NCBI RefSeq assembly: GCF_015832195.1
Contig: NC_052018.1
Span: forward strand, 37,639,052-37,703,051
DNA: 64,000 nt
Reading direction: 5' to 3'
Origin: Motacilla alba alba
Lineage: Eukaryota; Chordata; Aves; Passeriformes; Motacillidae
Position numbers and translations under genes: made by a program
Notes under the pieces: generated by a model
The model's database searches: none
What the model was told of the DNA's origin: nothing
Seen by the model: only the letters and a program-made list of their open reading frames with translations
Shown here: piece after piece, positions 37,061 to 49,417 of the stretch
Numbering within the stretch: position 1 is the stretch's first letter
How the letters are laid out: each line of letters starts with the position of its first letter

Positions 37061-37083
37061 AGGACATGCTGACAGCATGTCCT
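37061..37083. repeat. 11-bp inverted repeat with 1-nt centre
   Basis: AGGACATGCTG at 37061-37071, A, then CAGCATGTCCT at 37073-37083. The arms match exactly. The sequence is not low complexity. It lies in unique DNA with no ORF that makes sense of it. Confidence 0.9.
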
Positions 37084-39819
37084 GTTTGGAGCTCAGCCAT
37101 AGAAGCACATGCCCAGAGAAACAGGACTCTCCACATGCATTTGCATTTATTCTGCATTAGTTGCAGACAGACATCTCAAAACATCAGTCCTATCAGTTCC
37201 CCTCTTCACAGATCCCCTCACCAACAGCTGTATTTTGGAAAAAAAAAAAGATAAAAATTAGCACACAAATAGATTGTCTTTGGAAGTATTTCCCCAAGCT
37301 GCTAGGGATATCTGTCCCTTACATGTGTTTCACAACCTTCCTTTCCTTCTTGTCTGAGAAGCAGCCTTTTTGAGGCATTCTTCAATTATTTTCTCCTCTG
37401 TAATTTGACTAGTTCTACAAAATAATCCAGCAAATCTCCTGCTAATGAAATAATAAACCTCATGCAGTTGCAAATATATGCATCATATGTTACAATTTAA
37501 TTTATTTTTCCCCACATTTCAAAAAGTTTAGTGAAGCCAAAATGATTACTGTGCCTCTGTGGGCCACAGGCATGTTTCCCCAATTTGTGTCTTCTTGGTA
37601 CCGCAGAAATTTCTCTCAGTAGGCTGGAATATCAAATTTAAATTAACAGCTCAAATACTCTAGGCTTTAAACTTTTGAAACTATGAGTACAATGAGCATC
37701 TTCTCTAGGTATGTAGCAGTAAAAATATAATTTGAAATTTGAGCTTTGGAAGGTGTCTTTTTCCCATTCCCATCGCAAGCTCAAAACAAAAAGGAAGATA
37801 ATTAGAGGAAAATTGTTATTCAATAGGTTTCACTTTCTTAATTAAGTTGGCCACCTTACAATGAGGGGGAAGACTTGTCGGTGAAATTGTGAAAGAGCTA
37901 ACCTTTTCCAGAAAATGAATAGTCAGCAGCTGTTTATGAGGACACAGGATTTTTCAAAACTTCTTTCTTCACTTGTTTGAAGATTAAATTATGACCTCAC
38001 AGAAAGACAGCAAGGAAAAACAACAAACTAAACTCTACTCTTTAGCCAAGGCAGGAAACACACAGCCAGAACCGTCTCCTTTCTGGGACCTCTCCAAAGG
38101 AGCTGACTCTGTCTATTAAGAATGAATGGTTACAGATTGGATTGACAGAGTTTCTTTGTAATGGAAAGACATTTGGATGTTATAAATGAGAAAATCCTAC
38201 TTAAGTTCCTGCAGATTTTGGGACATAGTCCATGACTCAGGAAATGGTCTGAAGTTTGAAGGTTAGGTAATGTGACCTTCAATCTGAAATAATTTCTCTT
38301 CAATGGAGCCAGCCAATGGACTGACTCTAAGGCATCTGAACAGAGGAGACTGTATGCAAATGTCTACATGTGAGGGACAGCTTGGTTTGGTTGTCTACAT
38401 GTAGGCATTTACTGTGCATTTAGACATCTGAAAATTTCTACCTGGATGGAAAAGAACACATCTTCCATGAGTCACATCTTCATCACATCCCCAAATCTTG
38501 CACTTAAGTTGTTCTAGGACTTCTCAAATTATACTAAATGCCATTGCTATATTCATCTAAAATAACTTCATGCTTTTAAAATTCCCATTATAACCTAGGG
38601 AGGTTTAGCACCTACTAAATTTAGGGAGTGATTCAGCTAACCAGACAGGAACTGTCCAAACACAAATGTTGAGTAGCTTTTCAGATGCCAGGTTTTACTC
38701 AGTATGTCTGCACAGACTGATGGATATCACCCAAGGACCAGTGAATGTCTATTGTAGCACAAGGGCTCACACTCAAAAAACCTCAGTTGGAAGTTGGAAT
38801 CTTTGTAGGCTGGGGGAACTCAAAACATCCAAAGAGACTCCAGAATCTTATTTTTAGGCAGCTAAATTCCATCATAAAGGAGGTATTTAATTTCACTTTA
38901 GAGTGAGCTGAATTGCTTTCTCACCTCTGTTTTCTTCACTGACTTTATCTCCACAAACTCTATTTTGAGATAAGATATTTTGCATTATATTTAGCACTCG
39001 TGTGAATCTGTAGGTATATGCCTTAATCAGGCACTAAATCTGACTTCTCAAATTGGCTTAAACCTGGAAAAGTTATGAAATGAATAGCAGCCTGAATAAA
39101 GTTTTCCAATGTCTGATTGCTGTCTGGACTAAAATAGTCAAACGTGAGTCATGAATATATAGGGATCATCTCTCTTCAACTGAGTGTACTTCTCTCTTCA
39201 GCAATGTGACAGATGCAAAGATAAAATATGAAGCCATTCTTGTTACCTTCCTTCCAGTCAGCCTCTTCTCAGGCATCTCACACATTCAAGAAGTCTCAGA
39301 GATAGAAGACACTGTCAACAGCTCAGAGCAGCACCATGCTCTGCATTAAGGAACTATTATATCCCTGTGCACCTGTAAACAAGGAGTAGGCAGAAATCTA
39401 TTTCATGATGTTTCCTTTCCCAGATAACCTTCACTAATGAGTATCTCAATTGCTTTTGCAAAATTATATGCTGCAATTCCCTATTTGGCTTGAACACCCA
39501 AGCTTGTACAGCCATGTAGACAAGAGAATTGAGAAAATGCTGGCTTCAGTAGAAAGAGGAGAGAATATTACAGAGGAAATCAAAATGAGCTGCTCTAATG
39601 AAGCTTAGCACCTGCACTCACAATGATGTAATGCCGTGAGTTCAGCAGCTAGCACAGTTCTGCAGGATTCCCTTAACACATTTTGACACTAGCTTCTTGG
39701 TTGACTTGGTTGAATTCTCGTAAAGTTTGGTGATACTGGTAAATTCAGGGGTTAGGAAGAAATGACTTTTATTTGTTTTAGTATGTCCGCATTTTTATAT
39801 TCTTAGTACTATGAAAACA

Positions 39820-39864
39820 TTGAAATACAATTTTGAAATACAATACAATTGTATTGAAATACAA
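39820..39864. repeat. Three TTGAAATACAA copies around a 16-bp palindrome
   Basis: TTGAAATACAA occurs at 39820-39830, 39833-39843 and 39854-39864. Copies two and three flank and overlap CAATACAATTGTATTG (39841-39856), a perfect 16-bp palindrome. The arrangement combines direct and inverted repetition in 45 bp. Confidence 0.88.
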
Positions 39865-40288
39865 TTTTTTTATTGAGATACTTTTGTTTCCTGCTCTTTT
39901 CCATTCCACTAAAAGACTATACACATATTTATAGACATTTAGTCAGTTTAAAAAAATACATATACATAAATTAGGGATATGCCTTTTAATGATCTAATTC
40001 TAGTATCTTATTTCCTCTGATTTGAGCTATACATTCTTATTTCTCCATTCTACAAGAACTGGACTGTAACACACTATATGACCCCATGTGGAGGAAGAAA
40101 AAGGAGCCTCAATTTACTTGAGTGAATTACTGAGATCAAGCTATACAAGATGAGAGACCTGGATCCTTCCATAACATTCTTTCTATGCCTTCCAGACTAG
40201 ACTTCTGAGCAGGAGAGGTTCCCAAGGTTTCCAAGGGAAATCACAGTCCTAGCATCACCTTAGCTCTGAGCAAAACTGACATGATGTG

Positions 40289-41228
40289 TCATAGAATCAT
40301 AAAAACATGCTGAGTTGGATTGGACCCATCAGGACCATAGCGTCCGGCTCCTGGCCATATGCAGCACACCCCATGAGTCACACCATGTGTTTGAGAGCAT
40401 TTTCCAAAATGCTCCTTGAACTCGGACAGTCTTAGTGCTCTGACCATTTCCCTGGGAAACCTGTTCCAGTGCTCAACCAGTCTCTGGGTGCAAAATCTTT
40501 CTCTGATATCCATCCTAAATCTCACCCAACTCAGATTCATGCCATTTCCTTGAGTCCTGCTGCTGGTCGCAAGAGTGAAAAGATTGGTACCTGGCTCTCC
40601 GCTTTCCCTTGTGAGAATGCTGAAGACCACAAAGAGGTCTCTCTTATGTCTTGTCTTCTCCAGACTGAGCAGACCAAGTGACCTCAGCCTCTCTTCATAA
40701 ACTTCGCTTCCAGACCCTTCACCATCTTTGCTGCCCTACTTTGGACCCTCTCCAATAACTTAATGTCTTTTTTATATTGTGGCACACAAAACTGCCCCCA
40801 GCACTTGAGGTGAGGCTTCCCCAGAGCAGAGCAGAGCAGAGCAGGACAATTCTCTCCCTTGCTTGGCTGATGATGCTGTTCCTGATGCACCCCAGGACAG
40901 GGTTGGCCCTCCTGGCTGCCAGGGCTTTGCTGACTGATGTTCAGCTTGCCATCAACCAGGACCCTCAGGTTGCTTTCCATAGCACTGCTCTCCAGTTGCT
41001 CATCCCCTGGTCAAAACACACAGCCAGGGTTGCCCCAACCCAGGTGCAGAATCTGGGACTTGCGTTGGTTAAATGTCATGGACAATTGGTGATTGTCCAT
41101 GTCTCTGATTTGTTGAGGTATCTTTGTAGGGCCTCTTTGTCCTCAAGGGGATCAGCTTCTTCCAATTTAATGTCATTTGTAAACTTAGTGCTTCTTCAAG
41201 TCCTGTGTCCAAACCACTAATAGAGATG
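40289..41228 (-). mobile_element. Long CR1 LINE copy, ORF2 C-terminal half (minus)
   Basis: About 940 bp on the minus strand. The 3' end is at 40289 (TCATAGAATCAT) and similarity fades near 41228. In the ORF2 sense, 40684-40980 translates to a block containing YKKDIKLLERVQSRAAKM and KGLEAKFMKRG. A frame change then leads into 40289-40630, which reads FSILTRESGEPGTNLFTLAT, then HWNRFPREMVRALRLSEF. These are the conserved thumb and C-terminal signatures of CR1 ORF2. Further 5', about 41000-41200, the DNA still follows the ORF2 region downstream of the reverse transcriptase core. The frameshift and stops mark it as dead. The 3' region (TGCTGAGTTGGATTGGACCC) suggests the CR1-J group. A GCAGA run of about four units sits at 40822-40844, and an exact 10-bp hairpin at 41077-41101 (CATGGACAAT/ATTGTCCATG). 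Confidence 0.95.
40822..40845. repeat. (GCAGA)n expansion inside CR1
   Basis: Four tandem CAGAG/GCAGA units follow CCAGAG at 40821. The related CR1 region ordinarily has about two of these, as I recall it, so this is a small post-insertion expansion. Confidence 0.75.
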
Positions 41229-42270
41229 TTACAGCAAATAACAACAATTCTGTAAAGTAACAGCCTTCAAATTTTTTTCTGTTAGAAAGCAAAGTGCTGC
41301 TGTGGCAGAATGCAAAGAGAAAGGATGTAAGTAATGGGCACTTTAAGGGCTATTTTTTTTAAATGTGTCTTCCTATAATTTGAACTTATTAAAATTTTCA
41401 CAACCAGAGAATCTGTGTTAATGCTGTTTCTACACAGTATTGACAGACTTATTAAAAAGGCAACTGTGAAGCTCTTTGAATACCTGTAAGTTACATGCAT
41501 AAAAAGGAATCATGTCTCTTTTCAGCTTCTACTCTTCAAAAGCTCCAAGTTCTATGAGGTGGAGGCACTCATACTATAAAAAAAACTCTTTTCAAAATAT
41601 CATGAGACTATGACTTAGATGAATAAGTCACATATTTGTAGTGTCAGTGTGAAAAAGTATGAAAATCCCCAGAAATATAAAAAAAATGGTGGAGTTTCTT
41701 GTCCTATTCTGTCATTAACAAAATCTGTTTGTTAGTTTCTCTTCAAAATGCAAAGTCAGAAATATAAGTACAGGCATTACTGTAATATAACTCTTTTTAC
41801 AAAAGAATAATGATGATAGTTGTCTCTTCCTATTGGTTTGTACAGCTTAGAAAGAGAGAGAAATGAAGATGCACTGAGTGTAAAACACCATTGAATTCTG
41901 CTGGATTGGTTTCACTTATGGACTTCAGATATTAAAAGCAAATATTTGCTGAAGCCTGCAGATGTGTGTTTGTGATACATTACTTTCAGAAAATAAGGAA
42001 GTTGAAAGAAGTTGTATTACATTATTTTCAAAAAGTTGCTGTGTACAGCTGCTTTTTAATTTCCAAGAGTATGTAATGTTATCCCCTGTCCCCTCTTCCG
42101 CCAACTAAACATCCTTTAGAGAATGGCTGACTAATGAGCTGCTCACTCTGGTTTTTTTTGGCAAACCCTGAGTTGAAGAGTCCAACATTTCCTCGGTGTG
42201 CAGCTGAGATGCACCTAGGGCATGCACTGAGACAAAGGAAGCACTTCCTTATTTTTTCATTTAAGTTATA

Positions 42271-42292
42271 TTTCTTAAATTTATTTAAGAAA
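42271..42292. repeat. 10-bp inverted repeat, 2-nt centre
   Basis: TTTCTTAAAT at 42271-42280 pairs exactly with ATTTAAGAAA at 42283-42292. It is AT-rich, so chance is more likely than for the other palindromes listed. Confidence 0.85.
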
Positions 42293-43268
42293 CTTATAAT
42301 CTTTCTAATGAAACAAAAAGTGATCAGAGTGTACAAATATTTTAAATTATAATGATAATAGAAAAAATAATTGTCATCTGGATTATTTTTTAAAAAGAAT
42401 AGTAAATCCCATTGAATGAAATTGTCTTCTGACGTTCCAAAAATGCAGCCAGACTGAAGACATCAGAGAATGCAAGTGTTGCCAAATTGCTGATCATTTT
42501 CTTTTTTACTATGAATATAGAATAAATAGCTTTAGGTGGCAATACCACATATTTTAAAGAAATATCGTCAATTCTTAGGCTACAGGTCTTCTTTCAAGCA
42601 CTTTCTTTGATTTTCTCACTGCAGAAAGGCTGCAAAATGTCAGATTCAGAAAATATAGTAGACAGAGACGTTCCCTGTGCATAGATCAGGAATCTGGATA
42701 ATGAAAATACTTTTAAGAACTACTTGCCTTTAGAGAATTTTAGTCTGTTTGGTCATTAAACTCAGTGTTGCCAAACGCAATCTTTTCTTTCTGCATTGGT
42801 TTCCATATAATAGTTTGTTTGAGCAGTTGCTGATTAAAGCAAAGAAGTTCTATTCTCTTCACTTTGTTCTTTTCCACCTATTTGCTCCAGAGGCATGATA
42901 TTGGTGTTAATTTTTTTATATTCCCATTGCCCAGTAAATTCACTTTTAGCTAAAGTTATCCATGGTCCTTGGCACTGATGTTGTTTATTCCTTTTCATTT
43001 TTAAGGGTAGGATAGATTTAGTTTGGATAAGTTATTTTACAAGATTGGCTAAATGATCAGTTGTAACAAGCCAATTTGTCTTTATCAAAGTCCAAGTACT
43101 GGAAATCTGAATCAATCTTATGCAAATTTTCTGCTCTCTTTTTGACTGACCCTGTGTATCTGTGAAGTGAGTGAACTACTAGATTTGTGTACTTGTCATA
43201 CCCATGGAGTTGTCAGTGCAGGCAAATAATAAAAAGTCAATTCCTTGCTGAATTATGATTTGAAATGG

Positions 43269-43286
43269 ACTTCTTTTAAAAGAAGT
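43269..43286. repeat. Perfect 18-bp palindrome
   Basis: ACTTCTTTTAAAAGAAGT reads the same on both strands without a spacer. It breaks at the next base on each side. Confidence 0.9.
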
Positions 43287-46200
43287 ATTTCATAAAGAAA
43301 ATGAAGAGTTAGTTTGAAACTAGTGCCACAGACCAGACTTACTAGGCTTTTGGGTGCTCAATTCAAATAAAAACTTTTTTTCTGGGTCTGGCTGAAATAG
43401 CCCACAACATTTCACAGCTTATGAGTCCATTTTAAAATAGTGCATGGTGCGGGCTGGAAATAAGAAAGGAAAGAGGTGCTTGGAAAACAATACCCCTAAC
43501 GAGTTCTTTGTTATTAAATTAGGTTTAGATAATTTATGTATAGGTTTCTAAAACCCAAGTGTATATAAACTAAAATTTCTTTCTATTTTTTGCCTGTATT
43601 GGCCACTATAGTTGCAGATATTTTCTGTTTTCTAGTTTAAGAAGTTATTTCTCAGTGGCAGAGGATGATATGTCTCTCTATTCATATTCACATGCATCTA
43701 CCTCTTAGTTCTTGACTTCAGAAGAAATATTTCTAGCAGCAGATAAGCAAGATTACTTTTAACCCATTCAATATTTATTCCTTTGTTATTTGAGTATGGT
43801 GGCATAAATTGAAGTTATATGTTAAATTGATCCATTAAGTACTTTAGTTTAATTATTAAATTTGATTCAATATTTAATTTGGTTTAATAAAACTGGGCTT
43901 CCACAAATGTATGCATTTAGCTGATATATATTGGGAATGTATAATTTTGAATAGATTAAATATTTAATAGAGAACACTTATTTGAATTATTCAGTATGGA
44001 GACTAGATAACTGATCTACCCTTTCAAAACAGGGAAAATACAAATGACACATTATAATAATAATGTATTTCCAATGAAGAATTTGTATAAAACACTTTGA
44101 ACCCATTGTTGGTTCATTTCTAGACAAGCAAACCAATCTTTGCTTAATGGAACAAACCATTGAGAATTTATCAAGAAAGGTCCCAGAGCTGTTTTATATT
44201 TAATATAGATTACAAAAACTAGATAGACTATTAGAATATGCAGAACACTGTGGTGACAAAATGATTTTAAAAATGGCTATAACAATATAATTTTCTTCTC
44301 TCTTTTGTGAACAGTTAAATGTTCAAAAGATTTGCAGCTAATGGTGATTTAGTATTCTGGATCAGATTCAAAGTGGAATACTCAGAGTCACAGTTGAATT
44401 CTCTAATCAAAACATATATTTTGTGTTGATGTTGGATCATGAGGAAACTTCAGAAAATGAGACATAATTTAGGTGAACTTCAACACTCATCTAATTTCAG
44501 GTGTACGTGTCATGTCAGCTGAAACAAATGAGACAATACTTAGCCAATGCTCGCATTTTTTCCCAAGAATGCATATATTTATAAGCATATGACTGTGCAG
44601 AAGGATTTTTTTGAATCAAAGAACATATTTCCAATATCATATTTCATACAATGATCTTTTTCCTTAGCTCTCAGCAGGCAAGATCTTCACTTCTCTCTGA
44701 AAATCTTATTTGACTGCCATTGAAGACTGTTAGGCAGCACTTATGATATTGTTTACAGTACAGTTGTACAAATATTTTTACCAGTAAAACTGATGGAGCA
44801 GCAGAGTGACGCCTGGACACAAGAAAGAGTTGGTAGCACTGTCATGTGGACACAGCTTCTCTGGTGATGAAACTGCATCTTGATAAGGAGTCAGTCAAAA
44901 GAAGAAGAAAAGAGACATGGAAACTAAGAAAAATACTGAAGATGGTGCACAGTGTTCTTATTCCTATATCCAACCTTAGAAATCTATTTATCTGCCTTAT
45001 CTACTGCAAATTTGCTTCCTCTTTGAAATTTGTGCTTTCAGGTATACTCTCCCTTATGCACCTCCAGTAGAGAAAACAATGGTTCCTCATCTGCAGTGAA
45101 TGAGGCATTTGCTGTGTCTCAGCACCCTGCTAATCTAAGCCCTAAGGGTGGCAAGGTCTGACTCCCTGTCACCTGCATGTGTCCTCTGTACCTGGGCATC
45201 ACCAGCCTCAGCAAAGGAAGATGTGCACAGTGAGCACTGGGAAAAATCTAACATTCATTCAAGTAACCACAAACAAGACTTTGATTCTCAGGGAGATTTC
45301 TAAGTCATGAAAAGTCACTTTTAAGGCATGATTATGAATATGACCAGATTAATTCCTCCTTTGCTTAAAAGTTATGGCAGTTGAGCACATATTCTTTTTG
45401 TCTATAAAAAGGTGCTTTCTAAATAACCATCAGTTCTATTTCTACTATTGATAAAAATAGTAATAATGGCTCTTCAACACACAAAAACCAGTTAAATAAG
45501 TGGAATTCCACATGAAGAACAGGTGGCCACTGTGAATATCTTTGCAGGAATGCATCATGAGTAACCAAATCAAAATAATAACTACAATACTTATAAATAA
45601 GAAACATCTACTGATAAATCAATGTTCATATTATTTTATTGTGATTGGAACACATTTCTCCATACAATTATATAGTAACAAAATGAGCTTAGGTAAGATT
45701 TTTGATGCCCTTCAGAGATTACTCTTGTTTTTAAAGTATTTGAGTTTGTAAATAATTGGATTGGAAGTTATAAATGGAATAGTTGGGAAAGGAGACATTT
45801 TACTGCTACTGTAAAATAGCAGCAATTTTTGCTATAAGAAAATATCTAGGGATTTTTTTCTGATTTTAAAAATATTTCAGGAATGGATTGCTGAAAGAAT
45901 GTGAAAATTGTGGGCTACTCTCATTGTTTTATTTTTTATGCAGCGGGAAAAAGAAATGTTAGCTCTGTCAGATCAAACAGCCTTTGAATCATTGTTTATA
46001 TTAAAAGTACAAAAACATTTGAACAAGAAAATAATAAGAAGAATAAATTTGAAAATGGTGAAAATTTGTCTACAAAGAATTGCCAGAAAGTCTTCAAAAG
46101 GCCATCAAAAGTTATGGACTTCCTCACTCTGCTATGACAGGATAAATAATGGCTACTGTAGCTTCTTCTTGGTGTTATTGACTTGGTGTTATTCAGAATC

Positions 46201-46994
46201 CTAAACTCCACTATAAAGAATGTGAAGCTTCTTTCACTGCTTGCAACAACAGAAGTGTTGTAGAATTGAGATACTTATATAATATCACATCCCTTTCCAG
46301 AATGCCTAATCAAAGTTTTGGGTGTTCAAAAAATCCTAATCCATGCAAGCCTTTGGGAATCCCAGGTGTTTGTATTGTGATGTGAAAAGTACTGTCCTAC
46401 CTGAAATTTTCTAACACTTCCCAGGAACCCTAAAGGAACAGAAATGGATATGAGGGAAGAGGGAAGAAAGCACAGTATGATATGTAGGCTATGCTAATTT
46501 CCTTTTGTGAGTAATTTACAATTTCATGCTTTCACTGAATTTTAAATTTTGTCAAATCACAAACCTGCAGTTAGGATTGGCATTTATGTGTTTCAGTCGG
46601 GACAATCTAAAACAGATGAAAAATGGTATTGGCGAAGATAGTGTGTAGAAAAGTGATTTCTACACTTGCGTTGATTAGAACCATCATCCAGAGCCCCTTA
46701 GCGCGAACTATCAATTGAAGTAGGGTTTAGTCACTGAGCACACAAGGCATGTCATATGAAGATTGAGAGGGACTTAGCATCTCCCCCCTGCTAGGATAAC
46801 ATTTTTTATCCCAGCCATCTCTAGGAAAATGTAGGAAAAATTAAGGGAGGAAAAGAATGAAGGAAAGAAACCCACAAGGAGTCTATAAGAACAGATGTCT
46901 CTTTTTGACAGAATTCTCCTGTTCAAGTTTTGTAAACATCTGTGCCAGATTTCATATGATCCACACTCCTGATCATCACATGCATGCCCGTGTC

Positions 46995-47036
46995 CACACA
47001 CACACACATACACAGACACAGACACACACAGACACA
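46995..47036. repeat. (CA)n-type microsatellite, interrupted
   Basis: About 42 bp of CA dinucleotides interrupted by ATA and CAGA units. It yields short THTHTQTQT or cysteine/valine-rich frames that are not genes. Confidence 0.93.
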
Positions 47037-47922
47037 TTAAAAACATACAGTATAAAGGGAAATGTTCTGTGGAGGAAACCATAGCCATAATGCTGGGTAA
47101 AACTCATGTTCAGTGCATGACATTGTGCCGGCAACATGATGAAACTGTCATTAATGGAAAATTATTAAACTTTTATATTAACTTCACAAACCTTCTTTAA
47201 CAAAGAAATAGGCCAGCATATCAGCAATGTAAGTGTTCAATTAGTTTTATTCTGTGCTAATGAATTAATTAAATTTATGATTAAAAAAATATTTAACTGT
47301 CCAGTTTTGTTTGTCTTAAATCTATATAAACTTGAAATGTAGTCTCCTTGACAAATGAGGTTACTAGAAACTAAATAGAAAATCTTATTTGCCACCACAG
47401 TGGTGACATGAAGAATTGCAGCCTTTAGCTCAGGGCTACTAAGCTCTTAATAATGAGAGAAAGGTACTCCATCTTCACTTATAGCCACAATTACAATGAA
47501 CAAAAATAGCTGCCAAGGCTTCTGCAAAAAAATATTCATGACAGTGTGAAAAATATTGATTTTAAAAGCCAAGATATGAAATATCTTCTGAAGTGCTCCA
47601 TTCAATCTAGTTATTATTTTCCAAGAGAAACTGAGGAAAACATAAAACATTTTGCTGAAATCCTATATTAAAAATAAATCCTCCCAGAAACAGCATAAAC
47701 GATCAATCCCAAGCTCTTCATAAATTAATGCAGTTCTTGATTGATCAGCTCACATGCAAAATGTGCACCCTGACCTGGAATTATTTTTGAATACTGAACC
47801 TTCATCAATTCTTCTCTTTTTGTTTTTTTCTTCTACCCTAAATAAATTTGAGAGAAACATCTATGTGTGTGATCCCGAGGAGTGCTATTGCACAGCCTAT
47901 TGCTCTGAGCTGCTCAGCATGT

Positions 47923-47941
47923 CATGCAGTGGCACTGCATG
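47923..47941. repeat. 9-bp inverted repeat with 1-nt centre
   Basis: CATGCAGTG at 47923-47931, G, CACTGCATG at 47933-47941. An alternative wider pairing, TCAGCATG at 47914-47921 with CATGCTGA at 47938-47945, uses the same segment, so two hairpin forms are possible. Confidence 0.85.
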
Positions 47942-48404
47942 CTGATTCTGAGCTCTTGCAGTCACTGCATATTGGATTTGCAATGAACTTCTGAGCCATT
48001 ATACATGTCAGAGCATATGGCAGAGCCCACTGCTCTGAGTCTCCATGCACATCTGAACATTGCTTTCTGTTCTTCCCACATTATTGAAGTATGACTCTTT
48101 GGTACATAAAATAATGGCTTAATTTTGAACAGAGTGAAGCATTCATTGCAAAGTGGAACAGATAAAGGTCAGGGAAACATGCTATATAATATCAGTGGTT
48201 ACAAATCCCTTTTGTTACCTAACCACACTTTTTAAAATTTTTAATAATGTTTAGAGTTTTGAAAGATGCCTAGGTACCTCATTTCCTCTGAAATCACAGG
48301 AAGATAATAAATATCTTTAACAATCTAAGTTTAGAGCATAAGCCTTCATTTTTAAAAGAGACTTAGCAGTCAAATATTAAAAACATTTAAGTAGGGAGTG
48401 TAAA

Positions 48405-48550
48405 GATGTGGACAGGTAACCTAATGAGATTTTCAGAATGACTAACTCCCACTGAAATCAATTTAGCCTAAGTCCCTTTGGCTTTCAGTAGGATTAATGA
48501 TCCTCAGTAAGTAAAATTCTTTTGGAAATGAGGCTTCTATATTTTCAAAA
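48405..48550. mobile_element. Possible ancient amniote repeat relic
   Basis: ACTAACTCCCACTGAAATCA and GCCTAAGTCCCTTTGGCTTT recall a widespread old amniote repeat with motifs such as TAACTCCCATTGAAATCAATGGGAGTTAGG. The match is by memory only and short. The family and boundaries are uncertain. Confidence 0.3.
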
Positions 48551-49417
48551 ATCTTACTGGTGCTCCCTAAACTACAGTGCTATTATTTTACTAAAGGGTG
48601 TTTATTTTTGATATATATTTGATATATATTGTTATTTGATATCTTTTTACCCACATGAGCCAGACATAGTTTTAGTTATCATGAAGTTATACATCTTTTT
48701 GAACCAAATGATGTCAGGGCTGGGTTCTCAAGAAACCAATAGTACTGCATGCAGTACCTGTGTAGTACCTGCTAAGCTCACAGGTTTGGAAAATGTCTGT
48801 GATGTTCACATCCTTCTTCCACTGAGAGAATCTGAGTACCTGAGTCTTAATTTAGTAATGTGTCCTAGCAAACTAGAGGATCACTAACATACTGTGTTAT
48901 GAGCATTACTTGGTACATGGTAGATTAATAGGAGCCGACAGTAGTTTAGATATCACTGTACTTTGGCAATTAAGATTATGTGTTATGGTGTGACAGTTTT
49001 CAAGTTGACACCCAACCATTTTTTCCTTCCTCCAGACCTGAGTAGATTTACCAGGAGGAATATAAAATGGAGGTGTCTAAGTGACATCTCTTATGTATAC
49101 TGAAGACTAACATCTCAATCTTCCTGAATGGCACATTCATCTCACATATTCCAAGCTTTACTTGCAGTTACCTTGAGGGCATGTAGGTGGGATTCATTTT
49201 ACATGACCTGAAATTCATCACATTTGACTTGATCATGCATGTTTATATTATTTTTTATATATATGTACGTAGATATATGTGCATGTATGCACATCCAAAA
49301 TGGTTGAGGCAAAATTACTTCATACTGCACTAGGTAAGTGATGGGAGTTCAAGTTAAAAGGTAGGGTTAGCCTATTTCTCTTCACCTTGTAACCTCCTGG
49401 CATCCACAACAGAGTAA

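Larger units (their letters stand above)
33773..40288. other. AT-rich noncoding DNA
   Basis: No gene is supported. The patch 33840-34010 is GC-richer and carries AATAAA at about 33978, perhaps part of another old repeat. Further on are the 23-bp quasi-palindrome at 37061-37083, a repeated GTCTACATG at 38362 and 38392, and the direct/palindromic cluster at 39820-39864. Confidence 0.5.
41229..49417. other. AT-rich noncoding DNA
   Basis: No gene seen over 8 kb. It contains palindromes at 42271-42292, 43269-43286 and 47923-47941, a CA-rich microsatellite at 46995-47036, a homeodomain-type ATTA-rich patch at 47160-47290, a possible ancient repeat at 48405-48550, two TTTGATATATA copies at 48607-48630, and an alternating purine-pyrimidine stretch at 49255-49293. 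Confidence 0.5.

Noticed and set aside
40777..41220. 147-codon plus-strand frame
   Set aside because: It is antisense to the CR1 ORF2 remnant on the minus strand.
45908..46204. 98-codon plus frame starting near a TTTTATGCAG acceptor-like site
   Set aside because: Lysine/isoleucine-rich translation of AT-rich DNA; no family recognised and an overlapping 71-codon frame on the other strand.
49255..49293. Alternating AT/GT stretch as possible Z-DNA or origin element
   Set aside because: Short and irregular; no supporting context.
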